The notes beneath the pieces are model-generated. The model searched no databases, had not been told where the DNA came from, and saw nothing but the letters and a program-made list of their open reading frames with translations. DNA of 64,000 bases from Polytrichum commune. Lineage: Eukaryota; Streptophyta; Polytrichopsida; Polytrichales; Polytrichaceae. The DNA lies in the NCBI GenBank assembly GCA_950295325.1, contig OX485806.1, forward strand, positions 25,110,001 to 25,174,000. The letters run 5' to 3'. Of the stretch, positions 11,886 through 22,967 are shown in pieces (positions within the stretch are counted from its first letter, which is position 1; the number at the start of each line of letters is the position of its first letter). The position numbers and the translations under genes were made by a program.

Positions 11886-12857
11886 GAGTATTCGCAAATT
11901 GCCAATCGAATATGATTGAGGAATGGATACGGACATTCTCCCTCGAATCAACATAGAACAACATTCCGAAACAAAACCAACATGTTGTTATACCTGTCGG
12001 ACCTGGAGACCTTAGGATCTTGACCACCGCTTGGGGAGAACCGGCAGGTAGTTCCAGATCATGAACCGGTTCAGTTTGAGGAATAACCGGTGGTTGAAGT
12101 AGTTGGAGACTGCAGTAAAAATTACCCATCATTTTAGAAGAGAGGAATCTATAGAAGAATATACCTCCTCAAACGAATACAGTCTAACCTCGTTTATACG
12201 AGACCCTCGATATTCACGACACCTTTTTGCGACACCACACTTTTCAAGTCCAAAACTCCCTCTTTTATACGACTACGGCACTCGGTAATGCGACATTCCA
12301 AGGGTTTTGGCAAATTGCCGATCAAAATTGAGGAATATACATAAATTTCCCCCTGGAATCAACATAGAACAACATTCCGAAACGAAACCAACATGTCGGA
12401 CCTGGAGACCTTAGGATCTTGACCACTGCTTGGGGAGAACCGGCGGTTAGTTCCAGATGAACCGGTTGAGTTTGAGAAATAACCGGTGGTTGAAGAAGTT
12501 GGAAACTGCAGGAAAATTACCCATCATTTTAGGAGAGGAATCTATAGAAGAATATACCTCCTCAAATGAATACAGTCTAACCTCGTTTATACAACACCCT
12601 CGATATTCACGACACGTTTTTTTGCGACACCACACTTTTCAAGTCCGAAACTCTCCCTCTTTTCTATGACTACGGCACTCGGTAATGCGACATTCAACAA
12701 GGGTTTTGGCGAATTGCCGATCAAAATTGAGGAGTATACATAAATTTTTTTTTTTTTCCCTTCTTCTTCCCCCATGGAATCAACACACAGTATAACACTC
12801 CGAAAGGAAAGCCGGCATGTGACCTGTCGGACCTGGAGACCTTGGGATCTTAACCGA
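11886..12857 (+). repeat. Large tandem repeat, two full units and one partial
   Basis: Units begin at about 11886, 12297 and 12697, each with TTGGCAAATTGCC-like sequence followed by a GAATCAACA block and CGGACCTGGAGACCTT. Each full unit is about 400 bp and ends with a pogo-type terminus (CAGTCTAACCTCGTTTATAC) preceded by TA, at about 12178 and 12569. The third unit stops at about 12857, before that terminus. A (T)n expansion near 12746 is unique to unit 3. No coding function is evident. Confidence 0.8.
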
Positions 12858-13281
12858 ATTTCGCCCACAATCTCCCATTCACTGCTCCGATCCGAATCGA
12901 ACCTCCTGTTGGATCTTATATTCGACTACCAAGTTCATCAGGCAGCGCGAAGATTCAACCATGTACACCGTTTTCGATGTCCGAGTTAGACCTCGAAACG
13001 TGTCTCCGACCAAAATCCAATCCTGCTTTCCTCACAACCCATTCATTCACAATTAATGAAGTAATCACGTTCCTCACATGCGAAAAAAAAAATCGGCTCA
13101 GTATGTATATATATATATATATATATCATCATGCATACTGATTTCAAACTTGGCCTACTAATCAAATCTGATAGAGTTTCAATACTGGTGACACTAAAAT
13201 CATGGAGCCACTGCTTTCGTGACGGTCACTAGACGGTCCTACAGTGTTAATAGACAGTCAAGCTTACATACAGACTCGCAC
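12858..13281. other. Gene-free stretch
   Basis: The frame at 12774-12989 has no recognisable features. A (TA)n tract lies at about 13105-13126. Confidence 0.5.
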
Positions 13282-14960
13282 TACAATCTAACCCCGATAA
13301 TATGACACCCCGATTATACAATGCATTATACGATTATCACCCCGTCAACCCAACTTTCTAGTGTTAATTTACTACCCTGACAATACAACTACGATGCTTG
13401 TAATACGATGATTTTAGTCCGTATATGTCGTAAAGTAGAGGTAATTGATGTGTGCATGTGGTGGTGGTGGTGGTGGTTGGGGGGCGGGGGGTATGTGATG
13501 GTTTCGATCAATGGGTTTGGTTGTTTTAAACCTTGGTTTTCAGATTATACATTGCGCTTCTCATTCTTTCGGTTTGGATGGAGGTTGAAGGGTTTAGGGG
13601 TTGTGGGACGTGCACATTGGAATTGTGAAGTTGTTGATTTCTGTTCTTGATTTGAAATTTGTCCTCGCACTTGGATCTCGTGTCTTCTTAGATTGGGAAT
13701 TTCAATCCTTGCCGAATTATACTCCTGGATTTGCCCATGCCACTCTTCGATTTGTGGGCGCCGGAGGTGACATTAGTCTTCAGTGACGGGTTCTCTTCAT
13801 TTCGGTTCTATTTTCAACAATTTCGGTGTTGACGACCATGTCTTTGCACGAACTAGCTTGCACACGATTTGGTAAGCACTAACCTCCTCTGCATTGGTTA
13901 TGGCACCGGAAGATGTTTCCAATATGGATGAGACCGGTTCATTTTATCATGCCCAACCAAACAAAACAAGACACTAGTGCAAGAGAAAGTTTGTGGGCGC
14001 AAAATTCAGAAGGACCGTCTCACTCTTGCTCTTGTTGTAAACACGACATACACTGACAAGTTGAAACTTGTGATTGTTTACAAGTCTTGAAACATGTTAC
14101 AGATCACAAGTTTCAACATGTCAGTGTAACCATGATTTGAAGCATGTTACAAATCAAGATCAGGGCAACCACCCAAGATGTTTTAAAAGGTTGTTGCCAA
14201 CAAATTATGTGTGGTGGTTTGCAAACCAAATGGCATGGATGACATCGTATGTATTTGAGAGTTGGACAACAAGCCTCAATGTACATTTCGAATCTCAAAA
14301 GCGGAAGGTACTTTTAATCATGGACAAATATGTTACTCATTCCCTTGAGCATGTTGTTAGGGGTGAATCATTTGGGTTTCAGCCTTACAATTGAGAAATA
14401 CTACTACCGCTTTCTTACCACCTAATGCTACAAGTGCGGTACAACCTTTGGATCAAGGAGTAATTGCTTCATTCAAAGTTTAGTTTAAGAAGAAGCTTTT
14501 GGAATGGGTCCAAACTCAATTTTTTTTCTTCTATTACTCACCAGGTCTTGAGGAATATAGTGCCAAATATAAGGTGGGCTATTACGTGGAGCTCTCAAGT
14601 GTGGAGAGAGACGAATCCCCAAATTATACGAAACAACTGAAGGATGTCCAAGATTTTACTTGCAGACTAGAGTGTCGATTTTGCCATGGATTGTAAACGT
14701 GAGAAATTGAGAATGATAGAACCAACAAACGAATTGGCAAGTCTCATTTATTATTTGAATCTTCGAAGTGAGGAAATATCTATCAAGGAATATGTGCGAC
14801 GTTGTGAGCATATTTCTCTAATTAAAATTTTCATTTCACACTTTGGTATCTTCATTGTAATACAAAATGATAGTTTACATTGAAATAGGCCATCCTCTTG
14901 AAAAACCTTGATAGTATGGCATTTGAGGCCAAAATGTCATATTGAAGGGAGAGAATAGTA
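13282..14960 (+). mobile_element. Pogo-like (Tc1/mariner) transposon, copy 2, decayed DDE transposase
   Basis: The left end (13282) reads CAATCTAACCCCGATAATAT after TA, a pogo/Tigger-type terminus. The plus-strand translation shows pieces of a DDE transposase in order. NMDETGSFYHAQPNKT (about 13920-13970) holds the first Asp. A CFKRLLPTNYVWWFANQMAW segment lies at about 14185-14245. KVLLIMDKYVTHS (about 14310-14350) holds the second Asp. AVQPLDQGVIASFK (about 14435-14480) is in another frame. A conserved C-terminal piece follows at about 14686-14820. Frameshifts and stops separate the pieces, so it is a pseudogene. The right end is too diverged to place. Confidence 0.8.
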
Positions 14961-14998
14961 GACGGTTATGGGGCTAGGACTAGGACCAGACAAAACTA

Positions 14999-15528
14999 CA
15001 CCTTTGATCATATTTAGTGTCACATGGGTAATAGTGTCACTTACCCTATTTTGGAGGCAAGTGCTAGGTTACACTAATAACCAACATCTTCGTGATTAGT
15101 ATCACCTCATGACACTTGGCTTACTAATACCCGGGCACGAGTATGTTCAACATTACAACGAGGTGTATGTCCATGTTACGCAATGGTCTACAAGTTGCCT
15201 AAAAGTGTACACAAATGACACTTGGCATCAATGTGCTCAAGAACATCTTCCACTTGCATGCTAAAATGTAAACACATGACACTTGCCACTAGGATGCTCA
15301 ACACCATCTTCCCCTTGCATACTCAAATGCAAGACTACCATCTCAAATATCCCAATGCGCTACACTAAATGCCAAAATGTAAATAAAATCCGCACTTCAA
15401 AAAAGTTACTTATGTTAACGAATAATATCCTATTCACAATAAGCATATGCGACACCTTCAGACCTCTAGGCATCTAGTTTAGGCCCTTCCCAAAATAGTG
15501 TGGGTGACACTAAATACCATAAACGGTG
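14999..15528. mobile_element. Stowaway-like MITE family M1, copy a
   Basis: The right terminus is the reverse complement of CACCGTTTATGGTATTTAGT. The left terminus is a slightly diverged CACCTTTGATCATATTTAGT. TA lies on both sides (14997-14998 and 15529-15530). It is 530 bp, with many internal ACACTA/TAGTGT motifs and no coding capacity. Confidence 0.8.
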
Positions 15529-15539
15529 TAGTAGTTACG

Positions 15540-15890
15540 GATTCACTGAATGGATGGATGAACGACTTCATTCGTTCATTCGGTCAACGAGGTGGCGACT
15601 GGTGGCAGCTTGGATGAGGCAAAACCAGATATGCTACCCAAGACCCGCCGTGGTCGGTAGCTGCCGCGAACTGCCGCGACCCGACGCTCAGTGGGGTCAG
15701 AAGAAACCGCAGGCCGCGGCTCCCACATTGCGAACCCTATGGGGAACGTCCCAGGGTGCGGGAATAGGGCGCGTTCCCAATGCGCTCAATCATTAGCAGT
15801 GGGGTATTCGTGGGGCCCACCACACCGTCCCCGAATCTGAGCATCGTGGTGGGGAACGTGGGCGCCTACTAGGCGGCAGCAAGCTCCTGA
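15540..15890. other. GC-rich island without a gene
   Basis: This stretch is visibly richer in G and C than its AT-rich surroundings. It carries repeated GGGGAACGT and CTGCCGCGA motifs. The open frame at 15500-15796 has no recognisable domain. It may be an unrecognised transposon end or a remnant of a gene. Confidence 0.4.
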
Positions 15891-16333
15891 TGATGAGTCA
15901 CGCTGTGATTTTGTTAAGGGTTTTGTTTTTATTCCAATTTTGTCGTCTTCGTACACCTGGAGGGGGTGCGGCAACAGCCTGGTGGATAAAGGATGTGTGT
16001 ATATATATATACATAAGGAGCCCTAGATATTATATGGATATGATAATATTCATATATAGTAGTGGTGGGCACTATTACTATTGTGGACTTTGTTAAATCT
16101 TGACCCAAAAGTTGTACTTTGGTGATGCATAAATAACACACACTAATTAAATAGTGTATTCAGCGTCGCAAAGCCTATATAGTGTTTGTCTTGCTCGATA
16201 CTTCATTGTAAACCGCCCGTGTAGTGTCACCCACACTAATTGTGACCTTCACATTAGTGTCAACCAATATGTGATCAAAGGTGGATGTCAAATCACGTTT
16301 TTGGATGGGATCTCCCATGTTTTGTCACTTGTG

Positions 16334-16722
16334 GCCCTGGGCTAAATCATATATGTGTGTCGGCTGGGCCCTGCCCCTCCCACGCCTCCTTCGTTGCCCG
16401 GTCTTCCTGCATGCACTTGCGTGGGAACTCTTCCTCTTTAAGAGCCAGTGCGATAATACCCGGTCGAATTTACAAATGTTCGAGTTGACATCACTTTTGT
16501 TATTCTTGAGTTAATTGAGGGAGTCTCTTCACATGTCAAAGGAGTTTATTGGCTTAAGTGACCGGGTCCTTAATGGCTTATGTGACTGGGTATTATCACA
16601 TTGGTTCCCAATGGGGAAGAGTTCTCACACATGTGGAAGCAGGAGGACCAAACAATGAAGGAGGCATGGGAGAAGCAGGGGCCAGCCGAACACATATGTG
16701 ATATGTAGCCTAGGGCAATAAC
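16334..16722. repeat. Fold-back element with arms of about 130 bp
   Basis: The left arm (about 16334-16466) pairs with the right arm (about 16581-16722). Both carry CGGCTGG, CTCCCA.GCCTCCTTC, GGGAACTCTTCC-like and GATAATACCC blocks in opposite orientation. About 115 bp separate them. The ends and target duplication were not resolved. Confidence 0.65.
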
Positions 16723-17177
16723 ATCATCTTTCTCTATTTCAGGGTAAAGAAAAAACTTAGAGAAATTTTTTAGTTCTTTTACCAAAAGCATTATGCCATG
16801 GCTCTTAGATGATCATGCTACCCTGTTTCTTGGATGAGACCATAGAAAAGTCCACGAACCAGAATCCAAAGTCTTTTGGAGGGCAGGAACCATTAGTGTA
16901 AACTCTAATTTTGCCATGCCTACCCTCGAGAGCCATCCAAAATATATCCCAACAGTCCCAACCAACATTATCCATACTTGCCATGTGGGAGTCCACGTAG
17001 ATTTTTCATCCACCAAAGATATTACATGTTGTGGTCCAATACTACCCTCATGTAAACCTAAAGTGGGGGCCCGTGACACTCTCAACCAACGATAATAGAA
17101 GAGCTCAAGAACCATGGCCTAATGGCTTTCATGTAAATATACCTTAAGTTTGATTCTATTTTAGGAGTAGACATGTA
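16723..17177. other. Gene-free stretch
   Basis: Overlapping minus-strand open frames (16805-17115) show no recognisable domain. Confidence 0.45.
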
Positions 17178-17627
17178 CACCGTTTATGGTATTTAGTCTC
17201 ACATGCATAATATTGTTACTTACCTTATTTCAAGGCATATCCTAAGTTACACTAACAATCAACAAACTTCACCATCAGTGTCACCTCGTGACACTTGGTG
17301 CACTTACTAATATTGGCATGAGTATGTTTGATAGTGTTACGAGGTGTATGCATGTGTTCTGCAATGGGCTACAAGTTTACTAAAGTGTAAACAAATAACA
17401 GTTGGTATTAGTATGCTCAAGCAAACTTTTCCCCTCTCATATTGTAATGCAAAACTATCATCCCAAGTACCCCAACGCGTAATAAATTTTCACTCAAAAA
17501 AGCTACTTATGTTGACAAATAATATCATATTGGCAATTAGCAAATGTGACACTTTGAGAGACCTCTAGGAATCTAGTTTAGGCCCTTTGCAAATAGTGTA
17601 CGTGACACTAAAACACCATAAACGGTG
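17178..17627. mobile_element. Stowaway-like MITE family M1, copy b
   Basis: Starts CACCGTTTATGGTATTTAGT and ends with its reverse complement. TA lies on each side (17176-17177 and 17628-17629). Its internal sequence is similar to copy a along most of its length. Confidence 0.85.
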
Positions 17628-18329
17628 TAGTGAGAGGAGCAGAGAGATGGATGTGCACATAGATGGCAAAGAAAACGAGGAGATTCTTAGTTATATTAAG
17701 TTACAACATGTTCGCCGTCCAATACTCAAAGGAAGCCCTCCAAGACCTTCCGGTTCCACTCAAGCAAGAAACCCTTAAGGCAATTCAACCACAATCGATC
17801 CCCATACTTTTCGATTGACTCTATGCTTTTTCATTTCTCTCAAAAAAAAAACTACATATATTATTATAGAGTACTAATGTTACGGTTATCGTCACTTACT
17901 AAGTGATTTTTCATCCAAAATTTGATCATCCATGATAATAATCGTATCGTTCACGAGAAGTGTCATTAGAAAAGTTACCACATTGGCATAAAACAATACC
18001 ACACGACACTACATACAATATTGTGTGTAGTATACATACATCGGGGCATACATAAATGACGTTTTGAACACTATGTGGGGTTTTTGTTTAGGAATTGGAG
18101 TGATCCTTTTGCATTTGACCAAGGTACCTCACGTATTGACTCATTGAAGGCCTGGCCAAATTAGATGCCAGTCCTCGTTCACGTTAGTGGGCCCGTATAT
18201 GTACATTGGGGTTCAGTAAAATGAATGCTATTTTGATGTTAAAAAATGGGTCTCTTCATGCTATTCTCAAGGACTGTGTCCTTTGAACACAGGGGCCTCC
18301 AAGTCTCCACCTAACAGTCAAAGAACGAC
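17628..18329. other. Gene-free stretch
   Basis: Nothing recognisable beyond short A-rich tracts. Confidence 0.5.
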
Positions 18330-20448
18330 ACTGTTCTCCCCCTTTAATATGACCACGTTTGGTCATGCAAGAAAGTGCCGTATTGTCAAAATGTCATATT
18401 ATACATCATATGATATGTTGGTCTCCAACGTTGTACTATTGAGGTTTTTCAAGAGATTGGCCTATTTCAATGTAAACTATTCATTTGTATATACAATGAA
18501 GATACGTACGTATGAAATGAACCTTTTTATTAGAGACTTATGCTCATAATGTCTCACACAATGTGGGGTGCAAAACAATTATGTAGTTCCATGATGATGT
18601 CTCACCGTATCATACATTATGACAATGAGAATTTGTTGTCTTCAGCTGATGATTGTTGATGTTGGAATTCAACATCTTGTTTGATGTCTTCATAAAAGAT
18701 TGCATGTTCATCACATCTATAATTGAAAACTCCAAAGGATACTTAGGTTTGGTAGTACTGATGGGTTTGAGGAACCTCGACTCTTGGTGTTGGTCGGTCG
18801 TCCATACCATTCCCCTTCATTGGCTCTTCGTTCAAATTCAAAACCCATACGGGTTTCTCTACCCCGTGCCAAATCCACAAACTCAACCATGTTATACTTT
18901 GCATCCACAATTTCCTCTCTTGCCAATTGCACATATTTTCAATAGGCATTTCTTCACTTCGAAGATTCAAAGAGGAAACGAGACTTGCCAATCCATTTGA
19001 TGCTTCTTTCATTCTTAATTTCTCACGTTCATGTTCCATGGCAAAATCGACACTCTAGTCTACAAGTAAAATCTTGGACATTCTCCAGTTGTTTCGTATG
19101 ATTTGGGGATTCATCTCTCTCCACACCTAAGAGGACCACGTAATAGCATGCCTTATATTAGGTATTGTATTCCTCAAGACTTGGTGATTAGTAGAAGAAT
19201 CAAATTGAGAAAGGATCCATTTCAAAAGCTTCTTCTTAAACTAAACTTTGAGTGAAGCAATTATTCCTTGATCCAAAGGTTGTACCGCACTTGTAATGTT
19301 AGGTGGTAGAAGAGAAACTTCGGTCTCCGTTAGGAGGCCGACGTGAATGAAGTGTATGTTTGTTCCACCCCTAGACCTAAGCCCACTGGGCAGAGGAGAA
19401 AACAATAATGATATTTATCAACTGAAAGTTTGAAAACCAAATGATTCACTCATACCAACATGCTCAAGGGAATGAGTAACATATTTGTCCATGATTAACA
19501 ATATCTTCCACTTTTGAGATTTGAAATGTTTATTGAGGCTCATCGTCCAACTCTCAAATTCCTATGATGTCATCCATGCCATTTGGCTTGCAAACCACCA
19601 CACATAATTTGTTGGCAACCACCTTTCAAAGCATCTTGGGCATAGAGATTTGTAAATAATCACAAGCTTTAACTTGTCAGTGCCTCTCATGTTTATAGCA
19701 AGAGCAAGAGTGAGATGGTCCTTCTAAATTTTGCACCCACCGACTTTTCCTTGCATTAGTGTCTTGTTTGGTTGGGCATGATAAAATAAACCAATCTCAT
19801 CCACATTGTAAACATCTTCTAGTGCCATAACCAATGCGGAGGAGGTTAGTGTTTACCAAATTGTGTGCAAGCTAGTTTGTGTGGAGACATGGTCATCACA
19901 CACTGAAATTGTTGAAAATATAAGCGAAATGAAATGCATTTGTGATTCAAGACTAATGTCACCTCTGGAGCCAAGAAATCGAAGAGTGGCATGGGCAAAC
20001 CTAGGAGTATAAGTTAGCAAGGATTGAAATTTCCAATGCAAAGAGATATGAGATTCAAGTATGCGGACAAATTTCAGATCAAGAAAAAAAAAAAAAAAAA
20101 AAAAAAAACTTGATAATTCTAGTGTGCACATCCTACAATCCCTAAACCCTTCAACTTCCATCCAAACCCAACGAATGAGAAGTGTAATGTATGCTTTGAA
20201 ACCAAGGTTCAAAATATTAACTTGAGTGAACTGAAGGTAACATATTCATGAATTCAACATATACTTTCCGATCCCAATGAAAGTCATGGTACAAGTCCCA
20301 CCACATGCAAACATTAATTACCTCTAATTATTTGACAAAACATGCCTAAAAATGTCATATTATGAGCATCATAGTTGTATTATTGGGGTATATTCACACT
20401 AGAAAGTTTGGTCAACAAAAAGTGCGTCGTATTATCAAGGTTCGACTA
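18330..20448 (-). mobile_element. Pogo-like (Tc1/mariner) transposon, copy 3, decayed
   Basis: Inverted relative to copy 2. A terminus near 20448 (TATCAAGGTTCGACTA then TA) and a diverged one near 18330 (CTGTTCTCCCCCTTTAATAT) bracket minus-strand transposase pieces. These are a first-Asp region near 19800-19750, a second-Asp region near 19510-19460, and the QPLDQG-type region near 19290-19250 read across frames. The C-terminal piece (LNLRSEEMPIE at about 18940) matches copies 1 and 2. A poly(A) run lies at 20083-20108 and an extra insert near 19320-19400 is absent from copy 2. It cannot be functional. Confidence 0.7.
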
Positions 20449-20610
20449 TAGTCCGGTGGTAAGATCCACATTGTTCCACAAGGGACTTTTGGCATTGATG
20501 TCCGTGGCATGAAGGTTGGTCATGGGTGTGGTGCATGAGGGTCCCAACATCACTATCCAATTAAGACCTTAGTTAAATTAAAAAACATATAGTTAGAGTC
20601 CACCCACACC

Positions 20611-20797
20611 ACCTAGTTCCTCCACCAAGTTTTTCTCCTAGTATGGCTGGACCATCCACGACTACTATGCAAGATGACCATGTGAGTGGTCAACGAGTTT
20701 TCTCCCCAACTTGTTAATCACTCACATAGTCATCTTGCATATTAGTCGTGGATGGTCCAGCCATACTGGGAGAAGCATTTGGTGGAGGAACATTTGC
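20611..20797. repeat. Inverted repeat with arms of about 70 bp
   Basis: The left arm (about 20611-20686) is almost the exact reverse complement of 20717-20797, with a 30-bp loop. Shared blocks include CTGGACCATCCACGACTA and TCCTCCACCAA. The right arm is the 3' end of the Myb/SANT-like reading frame on the minus strand, so part of that frame has been copied in inverted orientation. Confidence 0.85.
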
Positions 20798-21390
20798 CCC
20801 AACATGTGTTGTCTCTTTCAACTCCTCCATCTCTTCATCAAATGCTACTGCATAATGCATACCAACTGTAATTGGCATCTGAGCTGGGCCTTGCACATAA
20901 GAGGGTTTCCCAATATCCACGCCTTCGAGGATCCCCGTTGTTTTGGGAGCATGTGCCCAATTCCTATCACATGCCTCGTAGAATTGCCAAACATTTGACT
21001 AACCCATCCCTTGTTGTATGCGTGTGTGTATTATTATTATTATTGTTGTTGTTATTATTATTATTATCTTTCTCTATGTGGTAACGTTTTTTGAGTGAAT
21101 CTATTTTAGATTTCACTTGTTCAAGTGTGTACACAAACGTCATTCCACTTTCAGTGATCTTAGCATTGATGTGCTCTACTATATCCTCCCACATCATATG
21201 AGTAAAGTTAGGGAAGTTCCCATCATATACATACATCTCTTCGCACTTTTCCAACAAATTTACCATTATATTATCTGGCCATCGAGCAGTGGATGAAGCA
21301 GGAGGAGGCCAAAGTCTCCACCACTCCTCCCTCTTCCATGCCTACCACCGTGGCCTCCACCTACAAGGCCTCGACCCTATGTGCTACCCC
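20714..21390 (-). pseudogene. Myb/SANT-like (trihelix-type) DNA-binding protein remnant
   Basis: Read on the minus strand, a Gly/Arg-rich start (about 21390-21320) leads into a piece with TARWPDNIMVNLLEKCEE, then MMWEDIVEHIN, then LEQVKSKIDSLKKRYHIEK. The spaced Trp residues and Q-V-K-x-K-I-x-x-L-K-K-R-Y pattern are typical of plant Myb/SANT-like and trihelix domains, both in host proteins and in the second protein of PIF/Harbinger transposons. An expanded Asn tract (ATT repeat, 21030-21066) interrupts it. After a frameshift, a tail runs to the stop near 20714 (MPITVGMHYAVAF...SMAGPSTTNMQDD). At least two frame breaks argue against function. Whether it came from a host gene or a transposon is unknown. 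Confidence 0.6.
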
Positions 21391-21957
21391 TTCTAGTTTC
21401 CATGTTTGTGTATGCATAGCAATAAAATAACAATGTATACTCAATGAGTTATGCAATTGAATAAAAAAGGCAAATGTCTCATACAATAAGGTGAGAACAA
21501 TACATCAATAGGCCCCTTACTTGATGAATTTTACTTATCATGCACTTTTATTTAATTATAGCACCTTTAATTTTAACTTTTTAGTATGTGGTAGTCAAAA
21601 TCTAAATATATCATTTAAAAACTTTAAATTTGAATTTCTAAATTCTCATTCATTTTATAAATAAATAAATAAATATTTTTATATATAAACACACACACAC
21701 ACACACAAATATATATATATATATACATGGATTTATACAATTCTTATGTGTTTATTAGATATATTATGGTGTAGACAAGGGCAAATACAAGGGGGCAACA
21801 CCAAAATCGTGTTGGGCAAGGGCATCAATCCTTGCCGCCAACTTCACCTAGTTTACTGGATGGCTAGGGGCCACACTGGGGCAACCCAACCAGCTGCACC
21901 CCAAGCCGCCACCACCGGCTGGCTAGGCCTGACGACCCAAGTGTGGCTAGGGTATTA
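21391..21957. other. Gene-free stretch with microsatellites
   Basis: (AC)n followed by (AT)n lies at about 21690-21725. The frame 21746-21958 shows no recognisable domain. Confidence 0.5.
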
Positions 21958-22449
21958 GGGCCGCTTTACACCTAGAGGTTGGGCCAATTCATTATGTAAG
22001 AGGCTTGAAATCCTCACTTGTGATTGGTCGAGCCAATTTGATGGTATGAAATTTTTAATCAAAAAATGCATGGTCTGACACGACCCAAGTTCGTTGAATT
22101 GGGTGCACCCAAAATGGAGGGCCAATTCTTGGCCTCGGGACCAATAATATATTTCAATACAAAAAACTTTTTAAATAAAATATGATTTTTTTAGCGAACC
22201 ATAATTAATAGGATATGTGAAAACATGAACGGCTCTATGCTAGATTATGCTAGATCCGTTGGATTATGCTAGATTTATTGAATCGGCCTAGCTTCTTGGC
22301 CCAAAGGCCTCTATATATGGAAAAATTGGCCTCCATTATAATATTATTATAATGTGTAGTAGATTCTGACCTCCAACCCAAAAAGGGCTAAAATTTCATG
22401 CAATTGGCCTCAAGGAGAGTTGGCACGGCGTCTAGGTGTAAAGCGGCCC
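21958..22449. mobile_element. Tourist-like MITE family A, copy 1
   Basis: Starts GGGCCGCTTTACACCTAGAG and ends with CTAGGTGTAAAGCGGCCC. TTA lies on each side (21955-21957 and 22450-22452). A 3-bp TTA duplication with G-rich inverted ends fits PIF/Harbinger-derived Tourist MITEs. No coding capacity. Confidence 0.85.
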
Positions 22450-22452
22450 TTA

Positions 22453-22964
22453 GGGGCGGTTTACACTATGGACCATGAAGTCGTCCCACGTAAGAGGCCT
22501 ATTTTGCGTGGGACGACTTCATGGGACGACTTCCATGGTCCGAGTTACTAAAATATTAGTTTTCATGGTTCATGGGCCCTTCACTAGGTGTAAACCGAAT
22601 GTGGACCATGAAGAATGACCATGCACCAAAAAGTGGAGGTGCTGATTTTTTTAATACATGCCCAAAAAAAATCGGGAAAAAAAATAAAAAATAAAATTCG
22701 GCCAATGGCTGATTTTCAGTCCTACGGGTCCCTTGATTTCCGTTGAGTCGAGCATTTTGCCTCGCCTCAACGGAAAACCCGTTGGACCATGGCACATTAT
22801 CCAAATGGTAGATTTTAGTAGTTTTTGAGGACCTCAAAGTTAGTGGTCATTCTCCTTTTTTCAAGGTAGTGTAAAACCAAATGGGACCAAGAGCACTTTA
22901 CTCTCCAATCACAGATTTTAGAATTTCATGGTCATGGCTCTTGGTCCATAGTGTAAACCGCCCC
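22453..22964. mobile_element. Tourist-like MITE family B
   Basis: Starts GGGGCGGTTTACACTATGGA and ends with TCCATAGTGTAAACCGCCCC. TTA lies at 22450-22452 and 22965-22967. Its left TTA is the right TTA of the preceding element, so the two lie back to back. Confidence 0.85.
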
Positions 22965-22967
22965 TTA

